10,251 nt of DNA from Hydrogenophaga sp. GTDB lineage: Bacteria; Pseudomonadota; Gammaproteobacteria; Burkholderiales; Burkholderiaceae_C. Where the stretch lies: assembly GCA_021154985.1 (NCBI GenBank), contig JAJNQE010000032.1, positions 1-10,251 on the forward strand, in the 5' to 3' direction. The stretch's first letter is position 1. Each line of letters begins with the position of its first letter. The position numbers and the translations under genes were made by a program. This document shows positions 1-6,075 of the stretch, piece after piece. The notes under the pieces were generated by a model, which ran no database searches, was not told where the DNA came from, and was given only the letters and a program-made list of their open reading frames with translations.

Positions 1-72
1 GTTCTGGGCGGAAGCGCTGAAAGCAGCGGCAACGAGCACGGCCACGGTCAGGGCTGAGCGGGAAAATTTCAT
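1..72 (-). CDS. Exported protein, N-terminal fragment (probable peptidyl-prolyl isomerase)
   Basis: Only the first 24 codons are in the window; the gene continues past position 1. They encode a classic Sec signal peptide: a basic start (MKFSRS), a hydrophobic core (ALTVAVLVAAAF) and an Ala-rich cleavage region ending SASA before QN. A GAGGA Shine-Dalgarno lies about 5 nt upstream of the ATG. The mature protein is not visible, so function rests on context. In Burkholderiales, yciB and bolA are commonly followed by a periplasmic parvulin-type (PpiC/SurA-like) peptidyl-prolyl isomerase, so that is the inferred identity. The 105-bp gap to bolA (73-177) holds no other ORF or clear terminator that I can see, so the gene may be read through from bolA or have its own promoter. 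The presence of an exported protein is well supported; the enzyme name is a guess from neighbours. Confidence 0.6.
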   Translation of the reverse strand, partial: MKFSRSALTVAVLVAAAFSASAQN

Positions 73-177
73 GGTGTTCCTCGGGGTTGAAAAGGGGTTG
101 GAGCTGCGGGTGCCGACGGGGTTCAGCAGACTCGTATCAGAACGTAGCAAGGCGCCGTGGAAGGCCGGGAAGCCGCG

Positions 178-453
178 TCAGGCCTTGATTTCAATGGCCA
201 ACGCGTGCAGGCCCGCGTCGGTGAATTTTTGCAGCGCATCATACACAAGGCGGTGTTTCGCCACCCGGCTCAAACCGGCAAAACCGGGCGCTGCGATGCG
301 CACGCGAAAGTGGGTGCCGAAGCCCAGTCCGTTGGCGCCCGAATGCCCGGCGTGGGCAGCGCTTTCGTCCAGCACTTCGAGTTCGGTGGGGGCCAGCACG
401 GCGCGCAGTTGCGCCTCGATCGCGGTGGCTGTGGGCGTGGCGCTGTCGTTCAC
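178..453 (-). CDS. bolA: BolA family protein
   Basis: This is a small 91-residue protein of the BolA family. These are cytosolic proteins that typically partner monothiol glutaredoxins in iron-sulfur or redox signalling and in stress-related morphology control. The family core is visible: a His/Gly-rich stretch (AHAGHSG, residues 33-39), the strand HFRVRIAAPGFAGLSRV (48-64), the signature KHRLVYDAL (66-74) and the C-terminal HALAIEIKA (83-91). The start is taken as GTG at 453, because it is preceded by GGTGGAGA and overlaps the yciB stop as GTGA, a typical sign of translational coupling. The open frame continues upstream inside yciB, but that extension is a shadow in another frame. Length is normal for a short BolA/YrbA-like protein. 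Confidence 0.9.
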   Translation of the reverse strand: MNDSATPTATAIEAQLRAVLAPTELEVLDESAAHAGHSGANGLGFGTHFRVRIAAPGFAGLSRVAKHRLVYDALQKFTDAGLHALAIEIKA

Positions 454-992
454 GATTTCTCCACCGGCTCGTCTTTGAGGAAGCGCGATATGTACAGGCC
501 CTGCCCGATGATGAAGACCACCGGGAACACATAGCCCCAGAGCTTGAAGTTCACCCAGTCTTCGGTGGAGTAGTACGCCGCCACATAGCCGTTGATGGCG
601 GCCATGAACAGGAAGTAGCCGATCCATGCCACGGTGAGCCGGGCCCACACGCCGTCGGGCAGGCTGAGCTGGCTGCCCAGCAGCAGCTTGAGGAAATTTT
701 TCTTCCAGATCCAGAGCGCGGCGGCCAGCACAATGGCCCTGCTCGCGTAAAGCACCGTGGGTTTCCACTTGATGAAGCGCTCATCCTGCAAAAAGAGGGT
801 GAGCGCGCCAAACACCAGAATGAGCACCAGGGTGACCTTCTGCAGCGTTTGCAGTTTGCGGTCGATGCCGTAGATGATGCCGGTCTGCACCACCGTGGCG
901 GCCATGAGCACGGCGGTGGCGGTGTAGATGTCGGCCATCTTGTAGGCGATGACGAACAGGGCGATGGGAAAGAAGTCGATGAGGAAACGCAT
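450..992 (-). CDS. yciB: Inner membrane septation protein YciB (IspZ/septation protein A)
   Basis: A 180-residue polytopic inner-membrane protein of the YciB/IspZ family, implicated in envelope integrity and cell division (intracellular septation). It starts with the family N-terminus MRFLIDFFPIALFVIAYK and is followed by about five hydrophobic segments (roughly residues 5-20, 24-42, 52-68, 82-98 and 118-140, with another near 151-168). Family motifs include FIKWKPTV (73-80) and NFKLWGYVFPVVF (148-160). The frame stays open to 1151, but the family N-terminus fixes the start at 992. There is no Shine-Dalgarno before this ATG; instead a GATAAT box sits 7 nt upstream (separate entry), suggesting a leaderless message. 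The gene overlaps bolA by 4 nt and is probably co-transcribed with it. Confidence 0.93.
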   Translation of the reverse strand: MRFLIDFFPIALFVIAYKMADIYTATAVLMAATVVQTGIIYGIDRKLQTLQKVTLVLILVFGALTLFLQDERFIKWKPTVLYASRAIVLAAALWIWKKNFLKLLLGSQLSLPDGVWARLTVAWIGYFLFMAAINGYVAAYYSTEDWVNFKLWGYVFPVVFIIGQGLYISRFLKDEPVEKS

Positions 993-998
993 CGGCGG

Positions 999-1004
999 AT
1001 TATC
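999..1004 (-). promoter_or_regulatory. Candidate -10 box for a leaderless yciB transcript
   Basis: On the minus strand the hexamer GATAAT matches the sigma70 consensus TATAAT at five of six bases. Exactly six bases separate it from the A of the yciB start codon, which is where transcription would be expected to begin. No Shine-Dalgarno-like purine run precedes the ATG. No good -35 hexamer is evident at 16-18 bp, so the promoter assignment is tentative. Confidence 0.35.
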
Positions 1005-1107
1005 GGCTGTGTGCCCTGTCCCCGTGCCGGCACCGGTTGTCCGCCTGAACTTTTCCGCCCTGACATGGCTCCACCCAACTTGTTGTTCTTTCCAAGGAAA
1101 ACTCCGC

Positions 1108-2076
1108 ATGACCCTCGATTCCCAGCACGCCATCCTGTCCATTGCCCTCATGGCGGCCTATGCCGATGGCCACCAGGCCGACACCGAGCGCGACACCGTG
1201 CGCCAGTTGGCAACATCACTGGGCGGCAGTGAAGGTCAGGCCCTGGCCCGGGTGGTGCAGGACGTGCTGCTCAAACGCATCTCGCTGCCCGATGCCTCCG
1301 CCAGCCTCGACGACCCGGGGCAGCGCCAGCTGGCTTACGAGATGGCGGTGTGCGTCTGCGATGCGGATGGCCGGCAGAGCGATGCCGAGCGGGCTTTCCT
1401 GGCGCAACTCAAGACGCACCTGAAACTCGACCCGGCGGCCGCCGCCGCGTTCGAGCGCGAGGCGGATGCCATCGTGGATGCCGCCGAGAAAGCGGTGCCC
1501 GCCGCGGGTGCGGTGGCGGCCGGCGCAATGGCCACAGGCCCGGTGGTCGCGGCCAGCGTTGCACCGGGGGCCGACCTGGACAAGTCGATCCTGAACTACG
1601 CGCTGCTCAATGGCGCGCTGGAACTGCTGCCCCAGTCCTGGGCTTCCATGGCCATCATTACGCTGCAGGTGAAGATGGTCTATGCGATCGGCAAGGCGCA
1701 CGGCGTGGAGCTCGACCAGGGCCACATCCGCGAGTTCATCGCGGCGGTGGGCGTTGGCCTGACCTCGCAATACCTGGAGCAGTTCGGACGCAAGTTGCTG
1801 GGTGGTTTGCTGGGCAAGGCGGCCGGGCGCACCCTGGGGGGCATCGGCGGGGCCGCAACAGGCATGGCGTTTTCCTTTGCCACCACCTACGCCCTGGGCC
1901 AGGTGGCCAAGCGTTACTACGCGGGCGGTCGTGTCATGAGCACCGCGTTGCTGCGGGAGAGCTTCCAGGGCCTGCTCGGTCCGGCCAAGCAGATGCAGAC
2001 GCAGTACCTGCCGCAAATCCGGCAGAAGGCCGCCACGCTGGACGCGGCACAGATCATGCAGATGGTCAGAGGGTGA
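1108..2076 (+). CDS. TerB-like and DUF697-like two-domain protein
   Basis: A 322-residue protein of unknown function. The N-terminal half (about 1-128) looks like a TerB/co-chaperone-like all-helical domain. It has two matching acidic motifs, AYADGHQADTER (17-28) and CDADGRQSDAER (84-95), which are the paired Asp-rich loops expected of TerB. An Ala/Gly/Val-rich linker (128-153) follows. The C-terminal half resembles DUF697 (as in YcjF): LPQSWASMAIITLQVKMVYAIGKAHGVEL (174-202), a Gly-rich stretch with GRTLGGIGGAATG (240-252), then TYALGQVAKRYYAGG (260-274). Such domains are usually membrane-associated, so a peripheral or membrane-embedded location is plausible. The start at 1108 is preceded by AAGGAAA and begins the TerB homology; the frame is open upstream to 949, but that part overlaps divergent yciB. 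The gene stands alone between a divergent and a convergent neighbour. The biochemical role is unknown. Confidence 0.8.
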   Translation: MTLDSQHAILSIALMAAYADGHQADTERDTVRQLATSLGGSEGQALARVVQDVLLKRISLPDASASLDDPGQRQLAYEMAVCVCDADGRQSDAERAFLAQLKTHLKLDPAAAAAFEREADAIVDAAEKAVPAAGAVAAGAMATGPVVAASVAPGADLDKSILNYALLNGALELLPQSWASMAIITLQVKMVYAIGKAHGVELDQGHIREFIAAVGVGLTSQYLEQFGRKLLGGLLGKAAGRTLGGIGGAATGMAFSFATTYALGQVAKRYYAGGRVMSTALLRESFQGLLGPAKQMQTQYLPQIRQKAATLDAAQIMQMVRG

Positions 2077-2084
2077 GCCGCCCG

Positions 2085-2140
2085 CGCCGCCTGCGGCGTC
2101 ACCCCCTCGGGGGGCGCTGCCGGCGGCCCGGCAAAGCTGG
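2085..2140. repeat. Cluster of GC-rich palindromes between convergent genes
   Basis: Three short inverted repeats follow each other: CGCCGC-CT-GCGGCG (2085-2098), CCCCC-TC-GGGGG (2102-2113), and CCGGC-AAA-GCTGG with one G-U pair (2128-2140). They lie between the stop of the TerB-like gene (2076) and the stop of the oxidoreductase gene (2158), which converge. No T-run follows on either strand, so this is not a canonical intrinsic terminator. It may still stop or stabilise transcripts from both sides. Similar GC-rich palindromic strings between genes are, from memory, common in Comamonadaceae genomes, so this may be a dispersed repeat. No second copy is present in the window. Confidence 0.5.
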
Positions 2141-2157
2141 TGTCGCGGGCGCTCTGA

Positions 2158-3198
2158 TCAGGCGACCTGCGAAGCCACCTTGGCGGTCATTCGTGGCTGC
2201 GCCGCCATCGCTTCGGCCGTGATCGTCAGCGAGCGCAGGCGCAGCGCCGGGTCGTACAGGTCGCTCACGATCATGAATTCGTCGGCCTCGGTGGCCTGGG
2301 CCAGCGATTGCAGGCCTTCGTGCACTGTCTCGGGACCCCCGATCACGGCTGCGGCCAGGAAATCGGCGATGCCGGCCTGCTCTTGCGGGTGCAGGCGCTG
2401 CATGAAGCCCTGCACGGGCGGTGGCAACTGGCCGCGCTGGCCGGTGAGGATGCCGAGCACACGCTGGTAGGTGCTGGTGGCGAGGAACTCGGCTTCATCG
2501 TCGGTGGGTGCGGCGATCAGCGGCACGCCGATGACCACGTAGGGCTGGGCCAGTTGCGCAGAGGGCTTGAAATGGCTGCGGTACACATCGAGCGCTTGCA
2601 GCAGCATGCGCGGCGCGAAGTGCGAGGCAAAGGCAAACGGCAGTCCGCGCTCGGCCGCCAGGCGCGCCGAGAACAGGCTGGAGCCGAGCAACCAGATCGG
2701 CACGTTGGTGCCCACCCCCGGGTTGGCGATGACGCGCTGGCCGGGTTGCGCCGGGCCCAGCAGGTGCTGCAGTTCGGCCACGTCGCGCGGAAAGTCGTCT
2801 TCGCTCTCGGTGCGGTTGCGGCGCAGGGCGCGCATGGTCATGGGGTCGGTGCCGGGCGCGCGGCCCAGGCCCAGGTCGATGCGCCCGGGGTAGAGCTCGG
2901 CCAACGTGCCGAAGGCTTCGGCCACCACCAGCGGTGCGTGGTTGGGCAGCATCACGCCGCCCGAACCCACGCGCATCGTTCGGGTGCCGCCCGCGATGTG
3001 GCCCACCAGCACGGCTGTGGCCGAGCAGGCAATGCCGCTCATGTTGTGGTGCTCGGCCAGCCAGTACCGCGTGAAGCCGAGCGACTCGGCGTGTTGTGCG
3101 GTGCGCAGTGCAATCGCCAGCGCGTCGCGCACGGTGCCGCCCTCGCGCACGGCGACCAGATCGAGCATGGAGAGGCGGATGTCGTTCAGGTTTTTCAT
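2158..3198 (-). CDS. LLM class flavin-dependent oxidoreductase (YhbW-like, MsnO8 family)
   Basis: A 346-residue single-subunit member of the bacterial luciferase-like TIM-barrel family, closely resembling E. coli YhbW as I recall its sequence. Such enzymes use reduced FMN and O2 to oxidise a substrate, but the substrate of this subgroup is not known. Visible family blocks: RYWLAEHHNMSGIA (44-57), VGSGGVMLPNHAPLVVAE (77-94), LYPGRIDLGLGRAPGTD (102-118), WLLGSSLFSARLAA (169-182) and FAFASHFAP (188-196). The gene is last in the selO-msrB-cysK operon: its ATG is 4 bp after the cysK stop. No Shine-Dalgarno precedes it, so translation probably depends on coupling to cysK. The C-terminal tail (about 335-346) is variable, and the gene ends facing the TerB-like gene. 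A sulfur-compound monooxygenase role would fit the operon but is only inference. Confidence 0.9.
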   Translation of the reverse strand: MKNLNDIRLSMLDLVAVREGGTVRDALAIALRTAQHAESLGFTRYWLAEHHNMSGIACSATAVLVGHIAGGTRTMRVGSGGVMLPNHAPLVVAEAFGTLAELYPGRIDLGLGRAPGTDPMTMRALRRNRTESEDDFPRDVAELQHLLGPAQPGQRVIANPGVGTNVPIWLLGSSLFSARLAAERGLPFAFASHFAPRMLLQALDVYRSHFKPSAQLAQPYVVIGVPLIAAPTDDEAEFLATSTYQRVLGILTGQRGQLPPPVQGFMQRLHPQEQAGIADFLAAAVIGGPETVHEGLQSLAQATEADEFMIVSDLYDPALRLRSLTITAEAMAAQPRMTAKVASQVA

Positions 3199-3202
3199 GG
3201 CA

Positions 3203-4123
3203 TCAGGTGGGAAGGAAACCGTCCACCGACAGGTAGCGCTCTCCCGTGTCGTAATTGAAGCCGAGCACCACGGCGTTGGCCGGCAGCTCGGGGAGCTTTT
3301 GGGCGATGGCGGCGAGCGTGGCGCCCGACGAAATGCCGACCAGCATGCCTTCTTCGCGCGCGCAGCGGCGGGCCATCTCGCGCGCCGGCTCGGCCTCGAC
3401 CTGGATCACGCCGTCGAGCACGCTCACGTCGAGGTTGTTGGGGATGAAGCCCGCACCGATGCCCTGGATGGGGTGGGGCGAGGGTGCGCCGCCGGAAATG
3501 ACGGGCGAGGCGGCCGGCTCCACCGCGTACACCTTGAGTTGGGGCCAACGCGCCTTGAGCACACGGGCCACGCCGGTGATGTGACCGCCCGTGCCCACGC
3601 CGGTGATGATGGCCTCCAGACCTTCGGGAAAGTCGGCGGCGATTTCTTCGGCCGTGGTCTGCACGTGCACCGCCACGTTGGCCGGGTTGTTGAACTGCTG
3701 CGGCATCCAGGCGCCGGGGGTGCTCGCCACGATTTCCTCGGCGCGGGCGATCGAGCCTTTCATGCCTTTCTCGCGCGGCGTGAGGTCGAAGCTGGCGCCG
3801 TAGGCCAGCATGAGGCGGCGTCGCTCCACCGACATGCTGTCGGGCATGACGAGAATGATCTTGTAGCCCTTGACCGCGGCCACCATGGCCAGGCCGATGC
3901 CGGTGTTGCCCGAGGTGGGCTCGACGATGGTGCCGCCGGGCTTGAGCGCGCCGGTCTGCTCGGCGGCTTCCACCATGGCCAGGGCAATGCGGTCCTTGAT
4001 GGAGCCGCCCGGGTTGCCGCGCTCGGACTTGATCCACACCTGCTGTGTGGCGTCTCCAAACAGCCGCTGCACGCGCACGTGGGGCGTGTTGCCGATGGTC
4101 TGGAGGATGGTGTTGGCTTTCAT
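3203..4123 (-). CDS. cysK: Cysteine synthase A (O-acetylserine sulfhydrylase)
   Basis: A 306-residue PLP enzyme that makes L-cysteine from O-acetylserine and sulfide in the cytosol. The PLP lysine is Lys43 in the motif GGSIKDR (39-45). TSGNTG (70-75) is the substrate-binding loop, GTGG (177-180) holds the cofactor phosphate, and GISSG (263-267) contacts the pyridine ring. The segment HPIQGIGAGFIPNNLD (217-232) is the CysK type rather than CysM, though a CysM-like use of other sulfur donors cannot be excluded by eye. Length is normal for the family. The start at 4123 overlaps the msrB stop as ATGA and has AAGGA about 6 nt upstream; an in-frame extension to 4240 lies inside msrB and is rejected. 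No degradation or missing residues are visible. Confidence 0.94.
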   Translation of the reverse strand: MKANTILQTIGNTPHVRVQRLFGDATQQVWIKSERGNPGGSIKDRIALAMVEAAEQTGALKPGGTIVEPTSGNTGIGLAMVAAVKGYKIILVMPDSMSVERRRLMLAYGASFDLTPREKGMKGSIARAEEIVASTPGAWMPQQFNNPANVAVHVQTTAEEIAADFPEGLEAIITGVGTGGHITGVARVLKARWPQLKVYAVEPAASPVISGGAPSPHPIQGIGAGFIPNNLDVSVLDGVIQVEAEPAREMARRCAREEGMLVGISSGATLAAIAQKLPELPANAVVLGFNYDTGERYLSVDGFLPT

Positions 4124-4539
4124 GGCGTGTCCTTCTTTGGCGAGTGCGCCAGTGAAGCCGAGTTCATGCAGTAACGCAAGCCGGTGTCGGTGGGGCCGTC
4201 CTCGAACACATGGCCCAGGTGGGCGCCGCACTGGCTGCACACGGTCTCCACCCGCACCATGCCGTGGCTTCGGTCGGTGATCTCGGTGATGGCGCCCGGC
4301 ACGGCTTGCGAGAAGCTGGGCCAGCCGCAGCCGGCGTCGAACTTGGTCTTCGCGTCAAACAAGGTGTTGCCGCAGCAGATGCAGTGGTAGCTGCCATCGG
4401 CCCAGACTTGTTCGTACTTGCCGGTGTAGGGGCGCTCGGTGTGGGCGTGGCGGGTCACGTCGAAGGCGCGTGGCTCGGCGCCTTTGGCGGCCAGCAGTTC
4501 ACGCCACTCGGCCTCTGTTTTCTGGATGGGGAAGTTCAT
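4120..4539 (-). CDS. msrB: Peptide-methionine (R)-S-oxide reductase MsrB
   Basis: A 139-residue MsrB that reduces methionine-R-sulfoxide in oxidised proteins, normally with thioredoxin. No signal peptide is present, so it is cytosolic. Two CxxC pairs that bind structural zinc are visible: C53/C56 (CICC) and C101/C104 (CSQC). The catalytic cysteine is C124 in RYCMNSASL, and GCGWPSF (70-76) supplies a likely resolving cysteine, C71. VRVETVC and HLGHVFEDGP are further family blocks. Two starts are possible. The ATG at 4554 overlaps the selO stop but would add MKETP without a ribosome-binding site. The ATG at 4539 has a perfect AAGGAGA 5 nt upstream and begins MNFPIQKTEAEW as usual for the family, so 4539 is chosen. 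The stop overlaps the cysK start. Confidence 0.95.
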   Translation of the reverse strand: MNFPIQKTEAEWRELLAAKGAEPRAFDVTRHAHTERPYTGKYEQVWADGSYHCICCGNTLFDAKTKFDAGCGWPSFSQAVPGAITEITDRSHGMVRVETVCSQCGAHLGHVFEDGPTDTGLRYCMNSASLAHSPKKDTP

Positions 4540-4544
4540 GGGGG

Positions 4545-4551
4545 TCTCCTT
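4545..4551 (-). promoter_or_regulatory. Ribosome-binding site deciding the msrB start
   Basis: The minus strand reads AAGGAGA, then CCCCC, then ATG at 4539. The first A of the site is the last base of the selO TGA, so ribosomes ending selO terminate on the msrB ribosome-binding site. This favours ATG 4539 over the upstream in-frame ATG at 4554. Confidence 0.8.
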
Positions 4552-6032
4552 CATGACGAGCAGCTGATCTCGATCTGGCTGGCCCAGGCGGGCGGAAAGT
4601 CGGCCAGGTCGTCTTGACCGGCGATGTCTTCAAATGGGTGCTCCAGCGCGTTTTGCAACCGCGCCACTTCGCTGAAATCCCCTTGTTTCGCGCGCTGGAT
4701 GGCGACTTCGCCAAGGTGGTTGCGCAGCACCACCCGGGGGTTGACGCTCAGCATCTGCTGCCGCGTGGTGGCGGCATCGAAGCCCGGCTGCGCTCTCAAA
4801 CGCTTTTGCCAGCGCGCAAACCAGGCGTCGAAAGTCTCGCGTTGCAGGAACAGGTCGCGCACAGGCTCCGGTTGGTCAGACACCGCGTGGCTCAGACGGC
4901 GCCAGAAAATGGTGAAGTCCACCGCGTCTTGCGCCATCAGTTTCATCAGGTCTTCGGTCAGCGATGCATCGCCATCCTGCACCTGGGCCAGGCCGAACTT
5001 GGCGTTCATGCGCCGTTGCAGCGCGGCCGGCATCAGCGCCTTGTAGGGCTCCAGCGCGTCCAGCGCCTGCTGTTGGTCGTCCATGAGCGGCAGCAGCGCC
5101 TGGCCCAGGGCAAACAGGTTCCAGTAGGCGATGTTGGGCTGGCGGTTGTAGGCGTAGCGTCCGCCGGTGTCGCTGTGGTTGCAGATGTGGCCGGGGTTGA
5201 AGGCGTCGAGAAACTGGAACGGGCCGTAGTCGATGGTCAGGCCCAGGATGCTCATGTTGTCGGTGTTCATCACACCGTGGCAGAAGCCCACCGCCTGCCA
5301 CTGCGCCACCATCTCGGCTGTGCGCGCACTCACGGCTTCGAGCAGCGCTGCATACGGGTTGCCCGGTGCTTCGCGGCAGGCAGGGTAGAAGTGGTCGATC
5401 ACAAAATCGGCCAGTGTGCGAAGCCGGTCGTGCTGGCCGTTGTGCGAGAAGTGTTCGAAGTGCCCGAAGCGGATGAAGCTGGGCGCGACTCGCGTGACCA
5501 CTGCTGCGGTTTCGATCTCTTCGCGTCGCACCGGTGCGGGCGAACCGGTGACGCACAGCGCGCGGCTGGTCGGGATGCCAAGCGCGTGCATGGCCTCGCT
5601 GCAGAGGAATTCCCGGATCGAGCTGCGCAGCACGGCACGACCGTCGCCCATGCGGGAGTAGGGCGTCAGTCCTGCGCCTTTGAGCTGGATTTCTTGTGGG
5701 CCGCTGAGGGTGTCCACTTCGCCCAGCAAGATGGCACGGCCATCGCCGAGCTGTCCCGCCCAGTGGCCAAACTGGTGGCCGCTGTAGACGCTGGACAGTG
5801 GTTGTGAGCCAGTGATCGGCACATTCCCGGTGAACGCGTCCAGCCCGGCTGACGAAGCAAGCCACGACCTGTCCAGACCGATCAGGTGAGCGACAGCAGG
5901 ACTGGTGCCCACCCAGGTGGGCGAGGGCAGTGGGGTCGGTTGCAAGGGGGTGTAAAACGCGGCGCCCAGGCTCGCAAAACGGTTGCGCCAGACGAGGCCG
6001 AGGTCGACCTCTGCGTGCACGGATGTGTTCAT
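4551..6032 (-). CDS. selO: Protein adenylyltransferase SelO (YdiU)
   Basis: A 493-residue SelO/YdiU pseudokinase-fold enzyme. The family transfers AMP from ATP to Ser/Thr/Tyr of target proteins in redox-stress responses. Family blocks: YSGHQFGHWAGQLGDGRA (83-100), LKGAG with the presumed nucleotide-binding Lys118, PYSRMGDGRAVLRSSIRE (124-141), FCHGVMNTDNMS with the putative catalytic Asp258 (250-261), and IDYGPF with the metal-binding Asp268 (267-272). The protein ends Cys491-Ser-Ser; this cysteine lies where eukaryotic SelO has selenocysteine. Cys284 in ICNHSD (283-288) matches, by offset, the partner of the disulfide reported in the E. coli enzyme. The ATG at 6032 fits the family N-terminus but lacks a well-placed Shine-Dalgarno (see the 6029-6040 entry). 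It is first in the tight selO-msrB-cysK-oxidoreductase run and 43 bp downstream of the Crp/Fnr-type gene. Confidence 0.95.
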   Translation of the reverse strand: MNTSVHAEVDLGLVWRNRFASLGAAFYTPLQPTPLPSPTWVGTSPAVAHLIGLDRSWLASSAGLDAFTGNVPITGSQPLSSVYSGHQFGHWAGQLGDGRAILLGEVDTLSGPQEIQLKGAGLTPYSRMGDGRAVLRSSIREFLCSEAMHALGIPTSRALCVTGSPAPVRREEIETAAVVTRVAPSFIRFGHFEHFSHNGQHDRLRTLADFVIDHFYPACREAPGNPYAALLEAVSARTAEMVAQWQAVGFCHGVMNTDNMSILGLTIDYGPFQFLDAFNPGHICNHSDTGGRYAYNRQPNIAYWNLFALGQALLPLMDDQQQALDALEPYKALMPAALQRRMNAKFGLAQVQDGDASLTEDLMKLMAQDAVDFTIFWRRLSHAVSDQPEPVRDLFLQRETFDAWFARWQKRLRAQPGFDAATTRQQMLSVNPRVVLRNHLGEVAIQRAKQGDFSEVARLQNALEHPFEDIAGQDDLADFPPAWASQIEISCSS

Positions 6033-6040
6033 GCGGCCAT
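6029..6040 (-). other. Three-codon mini-ORF overlapping the selO start
   Basis: On the minus strand, AAGGCGACA is followed by ATG GCC GCA TGA. Its stop overlaps the selO ATG as ATGA. The AAGG is 5 nt from this ATG but 13 nt from the selO ATG, so the ribosome-binding site is better placed for the mini-ORF. It could load ribosomes that re-initiate at selO, or be chance. Confidence 0.25.
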
Positions 6041-6075
6041 TGTCGCCTTGGTGAAGCGACCTCGGCCGGGCAAGG

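Noticed and set aside
1216..2016. 266-aa antisense and 290-aa (1350-2222) alternate-frame ORFs over the TerB-like gene
   Set aside because: Arg/His/Gly-rich compositions typical of wrong-frame translation; the chosen frame has coherent domain motifs and a ribosome-binding site.
2308..3258. 316-aa open frame antisense to the oxidoreductase
   Set aside because: His/Gly/Ala/Arg-rich shadow with no start signal, opposite a conserved LLM-family gene.
2906..4174. 422-aa open frame antisense to cysK and the oxidoreductase
   Set aside because: It spans two well-supported genes on the other strand, is rich in His/Gly/Arg, and has no recognisable motif or ribosome-binding site.
4540..4554. Upstream in-frame ATG adding MKETP to MsrB
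   Set aside because: It has no Shine-Dalgarno, and its added codons are the actual ribosome-binding site of the ATG at 4539.
4614..5807. 397-aa open frame antisense to selO
   Set aside because: Its translation is low-complexity His/Arg/Val-rich with no family resemblance, and it lies opposite a fully conserved selO. Such long antisense frames are expected at this GC content.
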